Source: an uncultured bacterium
GTDB lineage: Bacteria; Bacteroidota; Bacteroidia; Bacteroidales; Bacteroidaceae
DNA length: 64,000 bases
NCBI GenBank assembly: GCA_905215345.1
Contig: CAJMPR010000001.1
Coordinates: 124,001 to 188,000 of the forward strand
Direction of reading: 5' to 3'
Shown: positions 27,143-35,841 of the stretch, piece by piece
Numbering within the stretch: position 1 is the first letter of the stretch
How the letters are laid out: each line of letters begins with the position of its first letter
Made by a program: the position numbers and the translations under genes
The notes under the pieces: model-generated
Seen by the model: only the letters and a program-made list of their open reading frames with translations
Databases searched by the model: none
Told to the model about the DNA's origin: nothing

Positions 27143-28916
27143 GAACAGGCATTTCTTATCATTTAGCCGGAAATTATTTCTTTCGGTCATCTCATTATTT
27201 CTTGCATTTGCGGCCTGTTTCATTGCATACCAGTATCAACGGGAAAAAGAATACAAAGTCGAATTGCTCAATACACAACTTCAGGACTATAACGAGCGCC
27301 TGCAACAAGAACTGCGTAATACTCCGGATAGTTTGCGGAATTCCGTTTTGGATAACTATATATCCAAGTATGTATCCCAAGACCTTCGCGTTACCATTGT
27401 AAACCTGTATGGAGATGTTATATACGACAGTTATAACAAGAACCCTCAAGAAAGATTCAAAAATCACATCAATCGCCAGGAAATCCAGAAAGCATTAAAA
27501 GATGGAAAAGGTTACGACTTAAGGCGTACTTCCGAAACAACCGGGATACCTTATTTCTATTCGGCAACGCTTTATAAAGATTATATTATTCGCTCGGCAT
27601 TACCTTATAATGTCAACTTAATGAATAGTTTGGCTGCTGATTCGCATTACATCTGGTTTACCATTATTGTAACGCTTCTTTTGTTTTTTATCTTCTACAA
27701 ATTCACGTCTAAACTGGGTACGGCAATCAACCATTTACGTGAATTTGCCAAACGGGCAGACAAAAACGAGCCAGTAGAAACAGATATACAATCGGCTTTC
27801 CCGCACAACGAATTAGGCGAAATATCTCAGCATATCATACAGATATACAAACGGCTGCGGGAAACAAAAGAGGCTCTATATATTGAACGTGAGAAACTGA
27901 TTACCCACTTACAAACTTCCAGAGAGGGATTAGGCGTATTTACCAAAGACAAAAAAGAAATTCTGGTAAATAATCTTTTCACGCAATACAGTAACTTGAT
28001 TTCAGACTCCAACTTACAGACTACCGAGGAGATATTCTCGATCAGCGAATTTCAAAAGCTCACAGACTTTATCAGTAAGGTACAGAAGTATCCTTCTAAT
28101 AATAAGGAAGAAAAGCGGATGTCAATCAACATCAACAAAAACGGGCGTATCTTCATTGTAGAGTGTATTATCTTCCAGGATTTGAGTTTCGAGATCTCGA
28201 TCAATGACATAACACTGGAAGAAGAACAGGTACGCCTGAAACGACAATTGACACAGAATATAGCCCATGAGCTAAAAACTCCTGTAAGCAGTATTCAGGG
28301 GTATCTGGAAACGATTGTCAACAATGAAAGTATTCCTCGTGACAAAATGCTTACTTTCCTCGAACGGTGCTATGCCCAGAGTAATCGCCTGAGCCGTCTT
28401 CTCCGTGATATTTCAGTATTAACACGTATGGACGAAGCCGCCAATATGATTGATATGGAAAAAATCGACGTCAATGTATTGGTTACTAACATTGTCAATG
28501 AAGTATCGTTAGAACTGGAAGAAAAGCATATCACAGTAGTAAACTCATTGAAGCCGAAAATTCAATTACGAGGCAACTACTCCCTACTCTATTCCATCTT
28601 CCGCAATCTTATGGATAATGCCATAGCCTACGCCGGGAACGATATACATATCAATATCAACTGTTTCCGCGAAGATGAAAATTTCTATTATTTCAGCTTT
28701 GCCGATACAGGAGTAGGTGTATCTCCGGAACACCTGAATCGTCTGTTCGAACGCTTCTACCGTGTAGACAAGGGACGCTCACGAAAACTGGGTGGCACAG
28801 GCTTAGGATTGGCAATCGTGAAAAATGCCGTTCTCATTCATGGCGGCACTATTTCTGCCAAGAATAATCAAGGCGGCGGGCTGGAATTTGTGTTTACGTT
28901 GGCAAAAGAAAAATGA
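27117..28916 (+). CDS. Sensor histidine kinase
   Basis: 599 residues. Two transmembrane segments (about 17-36 and 175-195) enclose a periplasmic sensor domain of about 140 residues. A HAMP-like linker and a degenerate PAS-like region follow. Then come a HisKA domain with NIAHELKTPVSS (phospho-accepting His) and an HATPase_c domain (RNLMDNAIAYAG, FADTGVGVSPEHL, LGGTGLGLAIVK). It is translationally coupled to the response regulator. A bidirectional terminator follows at 28938. Confidence 0.92.
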   Translation: MDTALKPNKNRHFLSFSRKLFLSVISLFLAFAACFIAYQYQREKEYKVELLNTQLQDYNERLQQELRNTPDSLRNSVLDNYISKYVSQDLRVTIVNLYGDVIYDSYNKNPQERFKNHINRQEIQKALKDGKGYDLRRTSETTGIPYFYSATLYKDYIIRSALPYNVNLMNSLAADSHYIWFTIIVTLLLFFIFYKFTSKLGTAINHLREFAKRADKNEPVETDIQSAFPHNELGEISQHIIQIYKRLRETKEALYIEREKLITHLQTSREGLGVFTKDKKEILVNNLFTQYSNLISDSNLQTTEEIFSISEFQKLTDFISKVQKYPSNNKEEKRMSININKNGRIFIVECIIFQDLSFEISINDITLEEEQVRLKRQLTQNIAHELKTPVSSIQGYLETIVNNESIPRDKMLTFLERCYAQSNRLSRLLRDISVLTRMDEAANMIDMEKIDVNVLVTNIVNEVSLELEEKHITVVNSLKPKIQLRGNYSLLYSIFRNLMDNAIAYAGNDIHININCFREDENFYYFSFADTGVGVSPEHLNRLFERFYRVDKGRSRKLGGTGLGLAIVKNAVLIHGGTISAKNNQGGGLEFVFTLAKEK

Positions 28917-28937
28917 TACATGAGAATATAATATTCC

Positions 28938-28971
28938 TTTTATTGGGCGGCTTAACAGTCACCCAATAAAA
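28938..28971. terminator. Bidirectional hairpin terminator
   Basis: Arms 28938-28947 and 28962-28971 (10 bp) begin with T4 and end in A4, suiting termination on both strands between the convergent kinase and M91-like genes. Confidence 0.65.
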
Positions 28972-28989
28972 TTATCGATATTGATAACA

Positions 28990-30003
28990 TCAGTCGACTT
29001 CTGCTAAATTTACCAGATCTATAGTCTTTTTTACTTTCCTTTTAAATATCAAGAAAAGCATTATTTGATTTTTAACATCCAATTTCAGATTTTCAGGTAA
29101 TGACGGTTCTTTATCAACTTCTTTATCTACAATATTCTTAACCCCTTCTAATCTCAAAACATCTACATAATAATTCAATAAATCTCCATTAGTTGGCGGA
29201 TCTATTATCAGTTTATTATCCTTAATCCACCAACTTACCAATTTACTATAAACTTTTCGTTCTGGTTCTTTTCGCTCTTTCCTAATCATGTTTTCTGAAT
29301 ATGAATTATCAGATACTTTTATATCAGCAGATCCTGGCAAAACAGGAAGGCCTACATTTCTTACTTCTTCAGAGGATTCATTTATTATATTAAGATCTTT
29401 AAAAGGCGTCATATATTTACTCATCCCTTCTCCTTGACTTTTATTATAATATCCTTCTGCATGTCCTATTTCATGAGCGAGTAGTATTTCAGAAGGACAT
29501 AACTTAAATCCATTTTCAGTATAACAAATCATTTTTTCGTCTGCATTCCACATTACAGCCATCTTGCATTCTTTCTCATCATAATCGAATCTCGAACTAT
29601 CATCAGTCTCTTTTATTAGCAAATCAGTATTTCCTCCCAACATGTCTTCTCCTAAAGCAGCTATCCTCCTCCTTACTAACATTGCACTAACACTATTATT
29701 TGCTTCATGAAGAAAAAGGCTCTTTTCATATTCGGGATCAACATCTAATATTAAACTATCTTCTTTCTGATCTATGGATATACCTTTCCAATTACCTAAC
29801 AGTAAACGATATAGATTTTCTTTTACATTTTCCAAATAATCATTATTTCCCTTAACTATCATTTTCCTCTGAAGAATACCATCTGCTTGCCTTTTCGTAT
29901 TAACCCTATTATCAACAAAAGACTTACTCTTCATACTGCCATTTTTATTTTCAATAAGACACCTACTCAATTGCTCTTTTTGTTTCTTTGCATATTCTGC
30001 CAT
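28990..30003 (-). CDS. Putative M91-like zinc-metalloprotease toxin/effector
   Basis: 337 residues, no signal peptide or membrane segment. Residues 174-184 read LLAHEIGHAEG, an HExxH zinc site (His177, Glu178, His181). SEEVRNVGL follows at 211-219 and then SENMIRKERKEPERKVY, the order seen in M91/NleD-like effector proteases, where a downstream Glu is the third zinc ligand. The N-terminus has SFVDNR...ILQRK (28-47), similar to the leader of many eCIS- or toxin-associated proteins of Bacteroidetes. The gene is AT-richer than its neighbours and stands alone, suggesting transfer. No immunity gene or secretion structure is visible. Function is inferred from motifs only. Confidence 0.55.
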   Translation of the reverse strand: MAEYAKKQKEQLSRCLIENKNGSMKSKSFVDNRVNTKRQADGILQRKMIVKGNNDYLENVKENLYRLLLGNWKGISIDQKEDSLILDVDPEYEKSLFLHEANNSVSAMLVRRRIAALGEDMLGGNTDLLIKETDDSSRFDYDEKECKMAVMWNADEKMICYTENGFKLCPSEILLAHEIGHAEGYYNKSQGEGMSKYMTPFKDLNIINESSEEVRNVGLPVLPGSADIKVSDNSYSENMIRKERKEPERKVYSKLVSWWIKDNKLIIDPPTNGDLLNYYVDVLRLEGVKNIVDKEVDKEPSLPENLKLDVKNQIMLFLIFKRKVKKTIDLVNLAEVD

Positions 30004-30228
30004 ATTTTATAGTTTTAATAATTATAAAAATAAAGTATCAGATTCAAAGTACAAAAATTATTTTGTAAACAACAATATAAACAGCATTAACGACACAATA
30101 TAAGAAATAAACCGTTTTTTGAGGAAGAAAGAATATATAAATTCAACATTACAAGCTTAGATAACTTTAAATGAATAACACTAAAAAAATAAAATCTCGA
30201 ACTATAAATTGTTATCAATGTTTTTTCA

Positions 30229-30236
30229 TATCTTTG
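30229..30236 (+). promoter_or_regulatory. -7 element in front of the cobalamin riboswitch
   Basis: TATCTTTG matches TAnnTTTG. A TTG at 30209-30211 gives a 17-nt spacing, slightly short. Transcription would start near 30243, right at the start of the aptamer. From 30004 to 30228 only AT-rich sequence without a gene is seen. Confidence 0.5.
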
Positions 30237-30239
30237 CAA

Positions 30240-30425
30240 TGCATTGGTTTGTTTCATCTTTTTTCCGAAGATGTGCAATTAAAAGGGAATCAGGTGTAAA
30301 TCCTGAACAGTCCCGCTGCTGTAAGTTTCACCCGATGTTACAGGCAACTACTTAATATGCCACTGGAATAATATTCCGGGAAGGCGTCTGTAACAGAAAC
30401 AAGTCAGAAGACCTGCCATGCAATA
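30240..30425 (+). ncRNA. Cobalamin (B12) riboswitch aptamer
   Basis: The conserved core of the cobalamin aptamer is present in order: GGGAATCAGGTGTAAATCC (30285-30303), the CAGTCCCGCTGCTGTAA block (30309-30325), GCCACTG (30359-30365), GGGAAGGCG (30379-30387) and the B12-box-like AGTCAGAAGACCTGCC (30404-30419). It lies upstream of tryptophanase on the same strand, with no B12 transport gene in between. Binding of adenosyl- or another cobalamin would switch the hairpin at 30555-30585. Confidence 0.92.
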
Positions 30426-30462
30426 TCTTATCATTGCTTTCGAGGAAAAAGCGTTGAGTCTA

Positions 30463-30531
30463 ATGAACCGGACAAGTCGTCCCCATCATTTCATTCATCA
30501 AACCTGTTTCAAAGAAAGTAAAAGAGAATAA
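30463..30531 (+). CDS. Possible 22-residue leader ORF
   Basis: ATG at 30463 opens 22 codons ending in TAA, between the riboswitch aptamer and its terminator. It begins MNRTSRPHHF and has no Trp, so it is not a TnaC-like leader. Chance is quite possible. Confidence 0.15.
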   Translation: MNRTSRPHHFIHQTCFKESKRE

Positions 30532-30554
30532 ACTCTGCCAAGTTTATTTGAATG

Positions 30555-30585
30555 ATGTCCGGTCGAAGTGATTTCGCCCGGACAT
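30555..30585 (+). terminator. Riboswitch-linked terminator hairpin
   Basis: Arms 30555-30562 and 30578-30585 form an 8-bp stem extended by an inner CGAA/TTCG pairing, followed by TTTATATT. CCGGACA at 30468-30474 duplicates the right arm and could pair with the left arm instead, giving an antiterminator. This fits transcriptional control by the upstream aptamer. Confidence 0.6.
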
Positions 30586-30610
30586 TTATATTACATAAAG
30601 TCACAAAATA

Positions 30611-30641
30611 TTGGTCAGTTTTAATAAAAGTAGTATATTCG
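30611..30641 (+). promoter_or_regulatory. Probable internal promoter of tnaA
   Basis: TTG at 30611-30613, 20 nt, then TATATTCG (one mismatch to TAnnTTTG) at 30634-30641. It lies after the riboswitch terminator, so tryptophanase may be transcribed independently of the riboswitch from about 30648. Confidence 0.5.
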
Positions 30642-30707
30642 GCTCATAAAACTACAGCTAACGGTTTATCCGCTAACCAATTGTCATAACATTAAAAAGA
30701 ATAAGCT

Positions 30708-32081
30708 ATGGAAATCCCATTTGCCGAGGCATGGAAAATCAAAATGGTGGAACCAATTCATAAGAGTACCCGCCACGAACGTGAACAATGGTTGAAAGAG
30801 GCTCATTACAACGTTTTTCAACTAAAATCAGAACAAGTTTACATTGATCTTATTACCGACTCGGGCACAGGAGCCATGAGCGACCGGCAATGGGCAGGCA
30901 TGATGTTGGGAGACGAAAGCTATGCCGGAGCATCTTCCTTTTTTAAATTGAAAGAAGCCATTACCCGCTTAACTGGTTTTGAATATATCATCCCCACCCA
31001 CCAGGGACGTGCAGCAGAAAACGTCCTGTTTTCTTATCTGGTACATGAAGGTGACATCGTTCCCGGAAATTCACATTTCGATACTACCAAAGGACATATC
31101 GAAAGCCGCAAGGCAACAGCCTTAGATTGTACCATTGATGAAGCGAAACAGACTCAACTGGAAATTCCTTTCAAAGGAAATGTAGATCCCCGCAAACTCG
31201 AAAAGGCTCTGCAGGAACATGCCGAAAAAATTCCTTTTATCATCGTAACCATTACTAATAACACAGCCGGCGGACAGCCGGTTTCCATGCAGAATTTGCG
31301 TGAAGTACGCACCATTTCCGATAAATATAATAAACCCGTTCTGTTCGATTCAGCCCGTTTTGCCGAAAACGCTTATTTCATAAAAATGAGAGAAGAAGGT
31401 TATCGGGAAAAGAGTATCAAAGAAATCACCCTCGAAATGTTTGCTTTAGCCGATGGTATGACAATGAGCGCGAAAAAAGACGGTATCGTAAACATGGGTG
31501 GATTCATAGCTACCCGCAAACAAGATTGGTATGAAGGCGCAAAGGGCTACTGTGTTCAGTTTGAAGGCTATCTTACTTACGGTGGCATGAACGGACGCGA
31601 CATGAATGCACTTGCCATTGGTCTGGATGAAAATACGGAGTTCGACAATCTGGATACACGTATCCGGCAAGTAGAATATCTGGCAAAAAAGCTTGATGAA
31701 TACGGAATACCCTACCAGCGTCCGGCAGGCGGACACGCTATATTCGTAGATGCTCCCAAAGTATTGACTCATGTTCCGAAAGAAGAATTTCCGGCACAAA
31801 CATTAACTACTGAATTATATCTGGAGGCAGGAGTACGGGGATGTGAGATTGGCTATCTACTCGCTGATCGTGATCCCATAACCCGTGAAAATCGCTTCAA
31901 TGGTTTGGATTTATTACGCCTTGCCATCCCCCGACGGGTATACACTGATAACCACATGAATGTGATAGCCGCTGCGCTGAAGAATGTATATGATAGAAGG
32001 GAAAGTATTACCCGTGGAGTACGCATCACATGGGAAGCTCCAATAATGCGGCACTTCACTGTACAATTAGAGAAATTATAA
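30708..32081 (+). CDS. tnaA: Tryptophanase
   Basis: 457 residues, PLP-dependent beta-eliminating lyase that splits tryptophan to indole, pyruvate and ammonia. Visible family motifs are DSGTGAMSDRQWAGMM, PTHQGRAAEN, TITNNTAGGQPVSM, FDSARFAENAYFIK and the PLP-lysine segment MTMSAKKDG (Lys256/257). Tyrosine phenol-lyase is the nearest alternative. The DSARFAENAYFIK segment matches E. coli TnaA rather than the DATRCVENAYFIK of phenol-lyase. Upstream are a cobalamin riboswitch with terminator and a likely own promoter. It ends directly against the convergent PPTase stop codon. Confidence 0.88.
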   Translation: MEIPFAEAWKIKMVEPIHKSTRHEREQWLKEAHYNVFQLKSEQVYIDLITDSGTGAMSDRQWAGMMLGDESYAGASSFFKLKEAITRLTGFEYIIPTHQGRAAENVLFSYLVHEGDIVPGNSHFDTTKGHIESRKATALDCTIDEAKQTQLEIPFKGNVDPRKLEKALQEHAEKIPFIIVTITNNTAGGQPVSMQNLREVRTISDKYNKPVLFDSARFAENAYFIKMREEGYREKSIKEITLEMFALADGMTMSAKKDGIVNMGGFIATRKQDWYEGAKGYCVQFEGYLTYGGMNGRDMNALAIGLDENTEFDNLDTRIRQVEYLAKKLDEYGIPYQRPAGGHAIFVDAPKVLTHVPKEEFPAQTLTTELYLEAGVRGCEIGYLLADRDPITRENRFNGLDLLRLAIPRRVYTDNHMNVIAAALKNVYDRRESITRGVRITWEAPIMRHFTVQLEKL

Positions 32082-32720
32082 TCACAGACTGAAAGTCAGG
32101 ACAAAGTCCGGGAATATATAATAATGAATCAGGAAGCTATGTTTCTCTGCCGTACGATATTCTACGGCAGAGATTATGTCTTGTACATCTACTGTAAAAG
32201 GAAGTACTCGCAGGTGCTTACGGAAATCAACTTCAGGAGTGTCCATACATTTGAACATAGTTTCCTTAGCCGACCAATGAAGTAAAAGCGACCAGATATC
32301 CGTTTCCCGGAATAATGCGGCTTCTTCATCTTCCCGCATATACTTATGCGCTACTTTCCGCACCCGTTCGCTATAATACTCAATGTCTATACCCGGGGTG
32401 CTTTCCGGCTGACCCAGGAAAACAGCCACATAACCTTTAGTGTGCGATATACTGAGGGAAAAAGAACCATCCGACAAGTATGGCCTGCCATTGGGATGAT
32501 AAAGAATTTCCTTTTCTTCACCTAACAAAGTATACAACAATACGCGCACCGCCAACCACTCCAAACGACGGGAGTCAGCTATAAATTGTTGGATATCCTG
32601 CTGGTATTTCTCTTTGTAAGGAAGCATATCGAGCAATTCATCCACCGTCTCATCGGTTTTCCAAATGCCCCACTGATAGTTCAGTCCTGTATGTCGATGA
32701 AATATAGGCACACGATTCAA
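32082..32720 (-). CDS. 4'-phosphopantetheinyl transferase
   Basis: 212 residues, Sfp/AcpT-type enzyme that moves phosphopantetheine from CoA to carrier-protein serines. It shows SLSISHTKGYVAVFL, the metal-binding GIDIEYY and the catalytic WSAKETMFK. The gene starts 2 nt after the stop of gldE and belongs to the mutY-ssb-gldE-PPTase run. Its stop codon touches that of the convergent tnaA without a spacer. Confidence 0.88.
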   Translation of the reverse strand: MNRVPIFHRHTGLNYQWGIWKTDETVDELLDMLPYKEKYQQDIQQFIADSRRLEWLAVRVLLYTLLGEEKEILYHPNGRPYLSDGSFSLSISHTKGYVAVFLGQPESTPGIDIEYYSERVRKVAHKYMREDEEAALFRETDIWSLLLHWSAKETMFKCMDTPEVDFRKHLRVLPFTVDVQDIISAVEYRTAEKHSFLIHYYIFPDFVLTFSL

Positions 32721-32722
32721 TT

Positions 32723-34075
32723 TTATGAGTTGGAAGTTTCCCCTTTTCCAGCAGGTTCAACAATCGTGAACTTTACTTTAAGAATACGGCGATTGTCCAT
32801 TTCCAGTACCTCAAATTCATAGCGGTCATAAGTCACCTTTTCATGAAGAGCAGGAAACTCACCTTTCAGTTCAAGCAATAATCCCGCCAATGTATCAGCG
32901 TCCCCTGCCACTTCGTCAAATGTATCTTCGTCTATCTTAGTGATCTTATAGAAATCCGTCAATTGAGTTTTGGCTTCAAATACCCAAGTATGGTCATTAA
33001 GTATCGCATACGTACGTTCTTCATCGTCATATTCATCACGTATCTCACCGACGATTTCCTCAATGATATCTTCCATAGTAACGATACCCGAAGTTCCACC
33101 AAATTCATCGACAACAATAGCTATATGAATCTTATTGGCCTGGAAATCCCGGAGCAAGTCATCAATCATCTTTGTCTCAGGAACAAAATAGGCCGGACGA
33201 ATTAACGATTGCCAGCGAAAGTTATCGCCTTTATTCAAATGAGGCAGCAAATCCTTGATATAGAGAACTCCTTTTATATTGTCACGCGTATCAGCATAAA
33301 TGGGAATACGGGAGTAGGCATTCTCAACAATACATTTCAACACATCTTTAAAAGGAGTCCTGATTTCCAAATCCACCACATCCAGACGCGATGTCATCAC
33401 TTCTTTCGCCGTTTCACCACCAAAACGAATAATGCCCTCCAAGATATTGTTTTCTTCCGAAAGCTCCGCTTTATCCGTCAATTCCAACGCATGAGACAGT
33501 TCATCTACTGAAATAACATGACTTTTACGAACAAAATGTTTATTAAGAAAAGATGTGGAACGAACCAGCAAAGAAGATAACGGATAAAAGATGGAACGGC
33601 ATGCCGCAATACCCGGAGCTGCAAAACGACAGAAAGTCAAAGTTTTTTGCGCAGAATAAATCTTCGGCATGATTTCACCGAAAAGCAACAATAGAAAAGT
33701 CAGTATTACAGTCAGAATAACAAATTCAGCAACCGCCGAATGAAACAGAAATACATTCATAAAAAAGAAGTTGCACAGCATGATAATGGTTACGTTTACA
33801 AAATTATTCGTAATCAAAATCGTAGCCAACAACCTTTCCTTATCGTCCAATAAATTACTGATTTTCTCATCCGATGGATGTTTCTTTTCCGCAATAGTAC
33901 TTAAATCTGACGGAGAAAGTGAGAAAAACGCTATTTCGGAAGCCGATGCAAAACCGGAGGCAAGCAGAAGAATGCCTGCCAAAACAATGGCTATAATAGC
34001 CGAAATAGAGGGAGACTGTACGGATATACCGTTAAAAACATCTGCCAACTGGCATAAATAAGCGTCTGGGTCCAA
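32723..34075 (-). CDS. gldE: GldE-like CNNM/CBS-domain membrane protein
   Basis: 450 residues of the HlyC/CorC (UPF0053) family. The N-terminal DUF21/CNNM membrane region has about four hydrophobic segments (for example ISAIIAIVLAGILLLASGF). A pair of CBS domains lies at about 215-335 (MTSRLDVVDLE, IAIVVDEFGGTSGIVTMEDIIEEIVGEI), with a CorC_HlyC C-terminal domain. Homologues are annotated as gliding-motility protein GldE or as Mg/Co efflux proteins. Most Bacteroides do not glide, so an ion-transport or envelope role is more likely here. Confidence 0.82.
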   Translation of the reverse strand: MDPDAYLCQLADVFNGISVQSPSISAIIAIVLAGILLLASGFASASEIAFFSLSPSDLSTIAEKKHPSDEKISNLLDDKERLLATILITNNFVNVTIIMLCNFFFMNVFLFHSAVAEFVILTVILTFLLLLFGEIMPKIYSAQKTLTFCRFAAPGIAACRSIFYPLSSLLVRSTSFLNKHFVRKSHVISVDELSHALELTDKAELSEENNILEGIIRFGGETAKEVMTSRLDVVDLEIRTPFKDVLKCIVENAYSRIPIYADTRDNIKGVLYIKDLLPHLNKGDNFRWQSLIRPAYFVPETKMIDDLLRDFQANKIHIAIVVDEFGGTSGIVTMEDIIEEIVGEIRDEYDDEERTYAILNDHTWVFEAKTQLTDFYKITKIDEDTFDEVAGDADTLAGLLLELKGEFPALHEKVTYDRYEFEVLEMDNRRILKVKFTIVEPAGKGETSNS

Positions 34076-34098
34076 AGAATTTGGTTTTAGTTAAACAA

Positions 34099-34548
34099 TT
34101 AGAACGGTAAATCGTCCGTCGGATTATCCTGCACCGGGGCAGCTTGCGATTGAGCAGGTGATTGTACGGGAGCACCGGATTGTACCGGCATCCCAGCTTG
34201 AGGACCTGCGGCAGTTCTTGCAGATAACATTTCCATATTGTCTACGAAGATTTCCGTCACATAACGTTTTGCACCTGTCTGGTCGTCATACGAACGAGTG
34301 CGGATTTTACCTTCCACATAAAGTTTATCTCCTTTATGCACATATTTTTCAGCCGTTTCTGCCAGTCCGCGCCATAGGACAAGATTATGCCACTCCGTAC
34401 GTTCGGGAACCTGCGTTCCATTTGCCAACGTATAAGCACGGTCTGAAGTAGCCAAAGGAAAAGTTGCAACAGCCACACCACTATCAAGATATCTCACTTC
34501 AGGGTCTTTGCCTACATTTCCTAATAATATCACCTTATTTACTGACAT
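34099..34548 (-). CDS. ssb: Single-stranded DNA-binding protein
   Basis: 149 residues with an N-terminal OB fold (MSVNKVILLGNVGKDPEVRYL, TEWHNLVLWRGLAETAEKYV, KLYVEGKIRTRSYDD), a Gln/Pro/Ala-rich linker and the acidic tip DDLPF that binds partner proteins. It protects single-stranded DNA in replication and repair. It has its own promoter and lies next to mutY. Confidence 0.95.
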   Translation of the reverse strand: MSVNKVILLGNVGKDPEVRYLDSGVAVATFPLATSDRAYTLANGTQVPERTEWHNLVLWRGLAETAEKYVHKGDKLYVEGKIRTRSYDDQTGAKRYVTEIFVDNMEMLSARTAAGPQAGMPVQSGAPVQSPAQSQAAPVQDNPTDDLPF

Positions 34549-34573
34549 AAGCTTTTATTTTTAAATTTGCTGC

Positions 34574-34604
34574 CAAAATTAACGAGAATAACAACACTAT
34601 GCAA
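34574..34604 (-). promoter_or_regulatory. Promoter of ssb
   Basis: On the minus strand TTG (34604-34602), 20 nt, then TAATTTTG (34581-34574), 26 nt before the ssb start codon. Confidence 0.6.
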
Positions 34605-34619
34605 GAATACAATCAATTT

Positions 34620-35660
34620 TTATAGATATTTCTCCAAGAAAGCATGTATTAAACGGGGCACCGGATATTGCTCCAAATCTTCTACTTTTATTTGTTGATA
34701 GCCTGAAAATGAAGAGGAATTTTCAGGTAACACGACCTCATAAAAGTTCGCGTAAATCACTCTGTGCGATAAAACATGTTTCACATTCCGTAAAATAGAA
34801 CGTACAACCGGTACTTCATCCTCTGCAAAAAGTGAACGGAAAAGAGGTATAGCCAAAAAATCAGCTTCGCTTAAATCACTTTCAGTTTCAATTAATGGCA
34901 ATTCAAACAGATTCTTCCAGATGTCATCGCCCGTTCGCTTATGTATAAAAGTACACGCGCCCATGCGTACATATATATAATTGAAATAGCGATTAGAGGT
35001 TTTTGTCTTATGTTGCTTCACAGGCAGTTTCATTACTATTCCTTTTGACAGAGCAGAACAACTGTCAGCCAAAGGACAGAACATGCAATTAGGAGACTGA
35101 GGTGTACACTGAATGGCTCCAAAGTCCATAATCGCCTGATTATAGACTGCCGGATGGCTTTTATCAAGCATTTCATCTGCCAAAGCCGCGAAAAGTTTCT
35201 TTCCTTCTGTAGAATCAACAGGCGTATCAATACCGAAATAACGGGAAAGTACCCGGTATACATTACCGTCCACCACTGCATAAGGCATATCGTAAGCGAT
35301 AGAACAAATAGCTGCGGCCGTATAGTCCCCCACTCCTTTCAAAGCACGTACCTCCTGATAGGTTCTGGGAAACGTACCATTCATGCTTTTGGCCGCCGCG
35401 TGCAAATTACGGGCACGCGAATAATAGCCTAATCCCTGCCAGTATTTCATCACTTCATCCTCCGAAGCCGAAGCCAAAGTATCTACATCCGGAAAACGAT
35501 GAATAAAGCGAAGAAAGTATTCATACCCCTGTGCTACCCTTGTCTGCTGTAATATAATCTCCGAAATCCATATCAGATAAGGATCGGTAGTATCCCTCCA
35601 AGGTAATTCACGTTTATTCTCCGCATACCAATCCAATAATATTTTAGTCAGTATATTCAT
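34620..35660 (-). CDS. mutY: A/G-specific adenine DNA glycosylase
   Basis: 346 residues. The helix-hairpin-helix/Asp region reads GVGDYTAAAICSIAYDMPYAVVDGNVYRVL. The [4Fe-4S] cluster motif is Cys-x6-Cys-x2-Cys-x5-Cys (CTPQSPNCMFCPLADSC). A C-terminal NUDIX-like domain recognises 8-oxoG. It removes adenine mispaired with 8-oxoguanine. It is 71 nt upstream of ssb and divergent from the HU gene. Confidence 0.94.
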   Translation of the reverse strand: MNILTKILLDWYAENKRELPWRDTTDPYLIWISEIILQQTRVAQGYEYFLRFIHRFPDVDTLASASEDEVMKYWQGLGYYSRARNLHAAAKSMNGTFPRTYQEVRALKGVGDYTAAAICSIAYDMPYAVVDGNVYRVLSRYFGIDTPVDSTEGKKLFAALADEMLDKSHPAVYNQAIMDFGAIQCTPQSPNCMFCPLADSCSALSKGIVMKLPVKQHKTKTSNRYFNYIYVRMGACTFIHKRTGDDIWKNLFELPLIETESDLSEADFLAIPLFRSLFAEDEVPVVRSILRNVKHVLSHRVIYANFYEVVLPENSSSFSGYQQIKVEDLEQYPVPRLIHAFLEKYL

Positions 35661-35783
35661 TTAGAATTCAATGTAGTCTTTTCATAAGAACAAAAATACA
35701 GTTTTTCGGTCTAACAAAACTTAATGCATAGACTTTTTTCGAAAAATGTCCAGAATATATTTTTTAGAGCCGCCAAAAAGCTA

Positions 35784-35791
35784 TATATTTG
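35784..35791 (+). promoter_or_regulatory. -7 element of the HU-rng operon
   Basis: TATATTTG matches TAnnTTTG, 50 nt before the HU start codon. No clear -33 TTG is present, only a T-rich tract. Confidence 0.45.
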
Positions 35792-35841
35792 CAGTCCAAA
35801 AAATTAGGAAACAATAGTAATAATATTTTTTTAAAAGAAAA

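Noticed and set aside
26453..28916. Identity as RprY/RprX
   Set aside because: The regulator sequence around the phospho-acceptor does not match what I recall of RprY, and gene order RR then HK is common to many systems.
30708..32081. Tyrosine phenol-lyase instead of tryptophanase
   Set aside because: The DSARFAENAYFIK segment matches tryptophanase; phenol-lyases have DATRCVENAYFIK at this place.
32723..34075. GldE label as evidence for gliding motility
   Set aside because: No other gliding gene is in the window and GldE-like CBS proteins are general in Bacteroidales.
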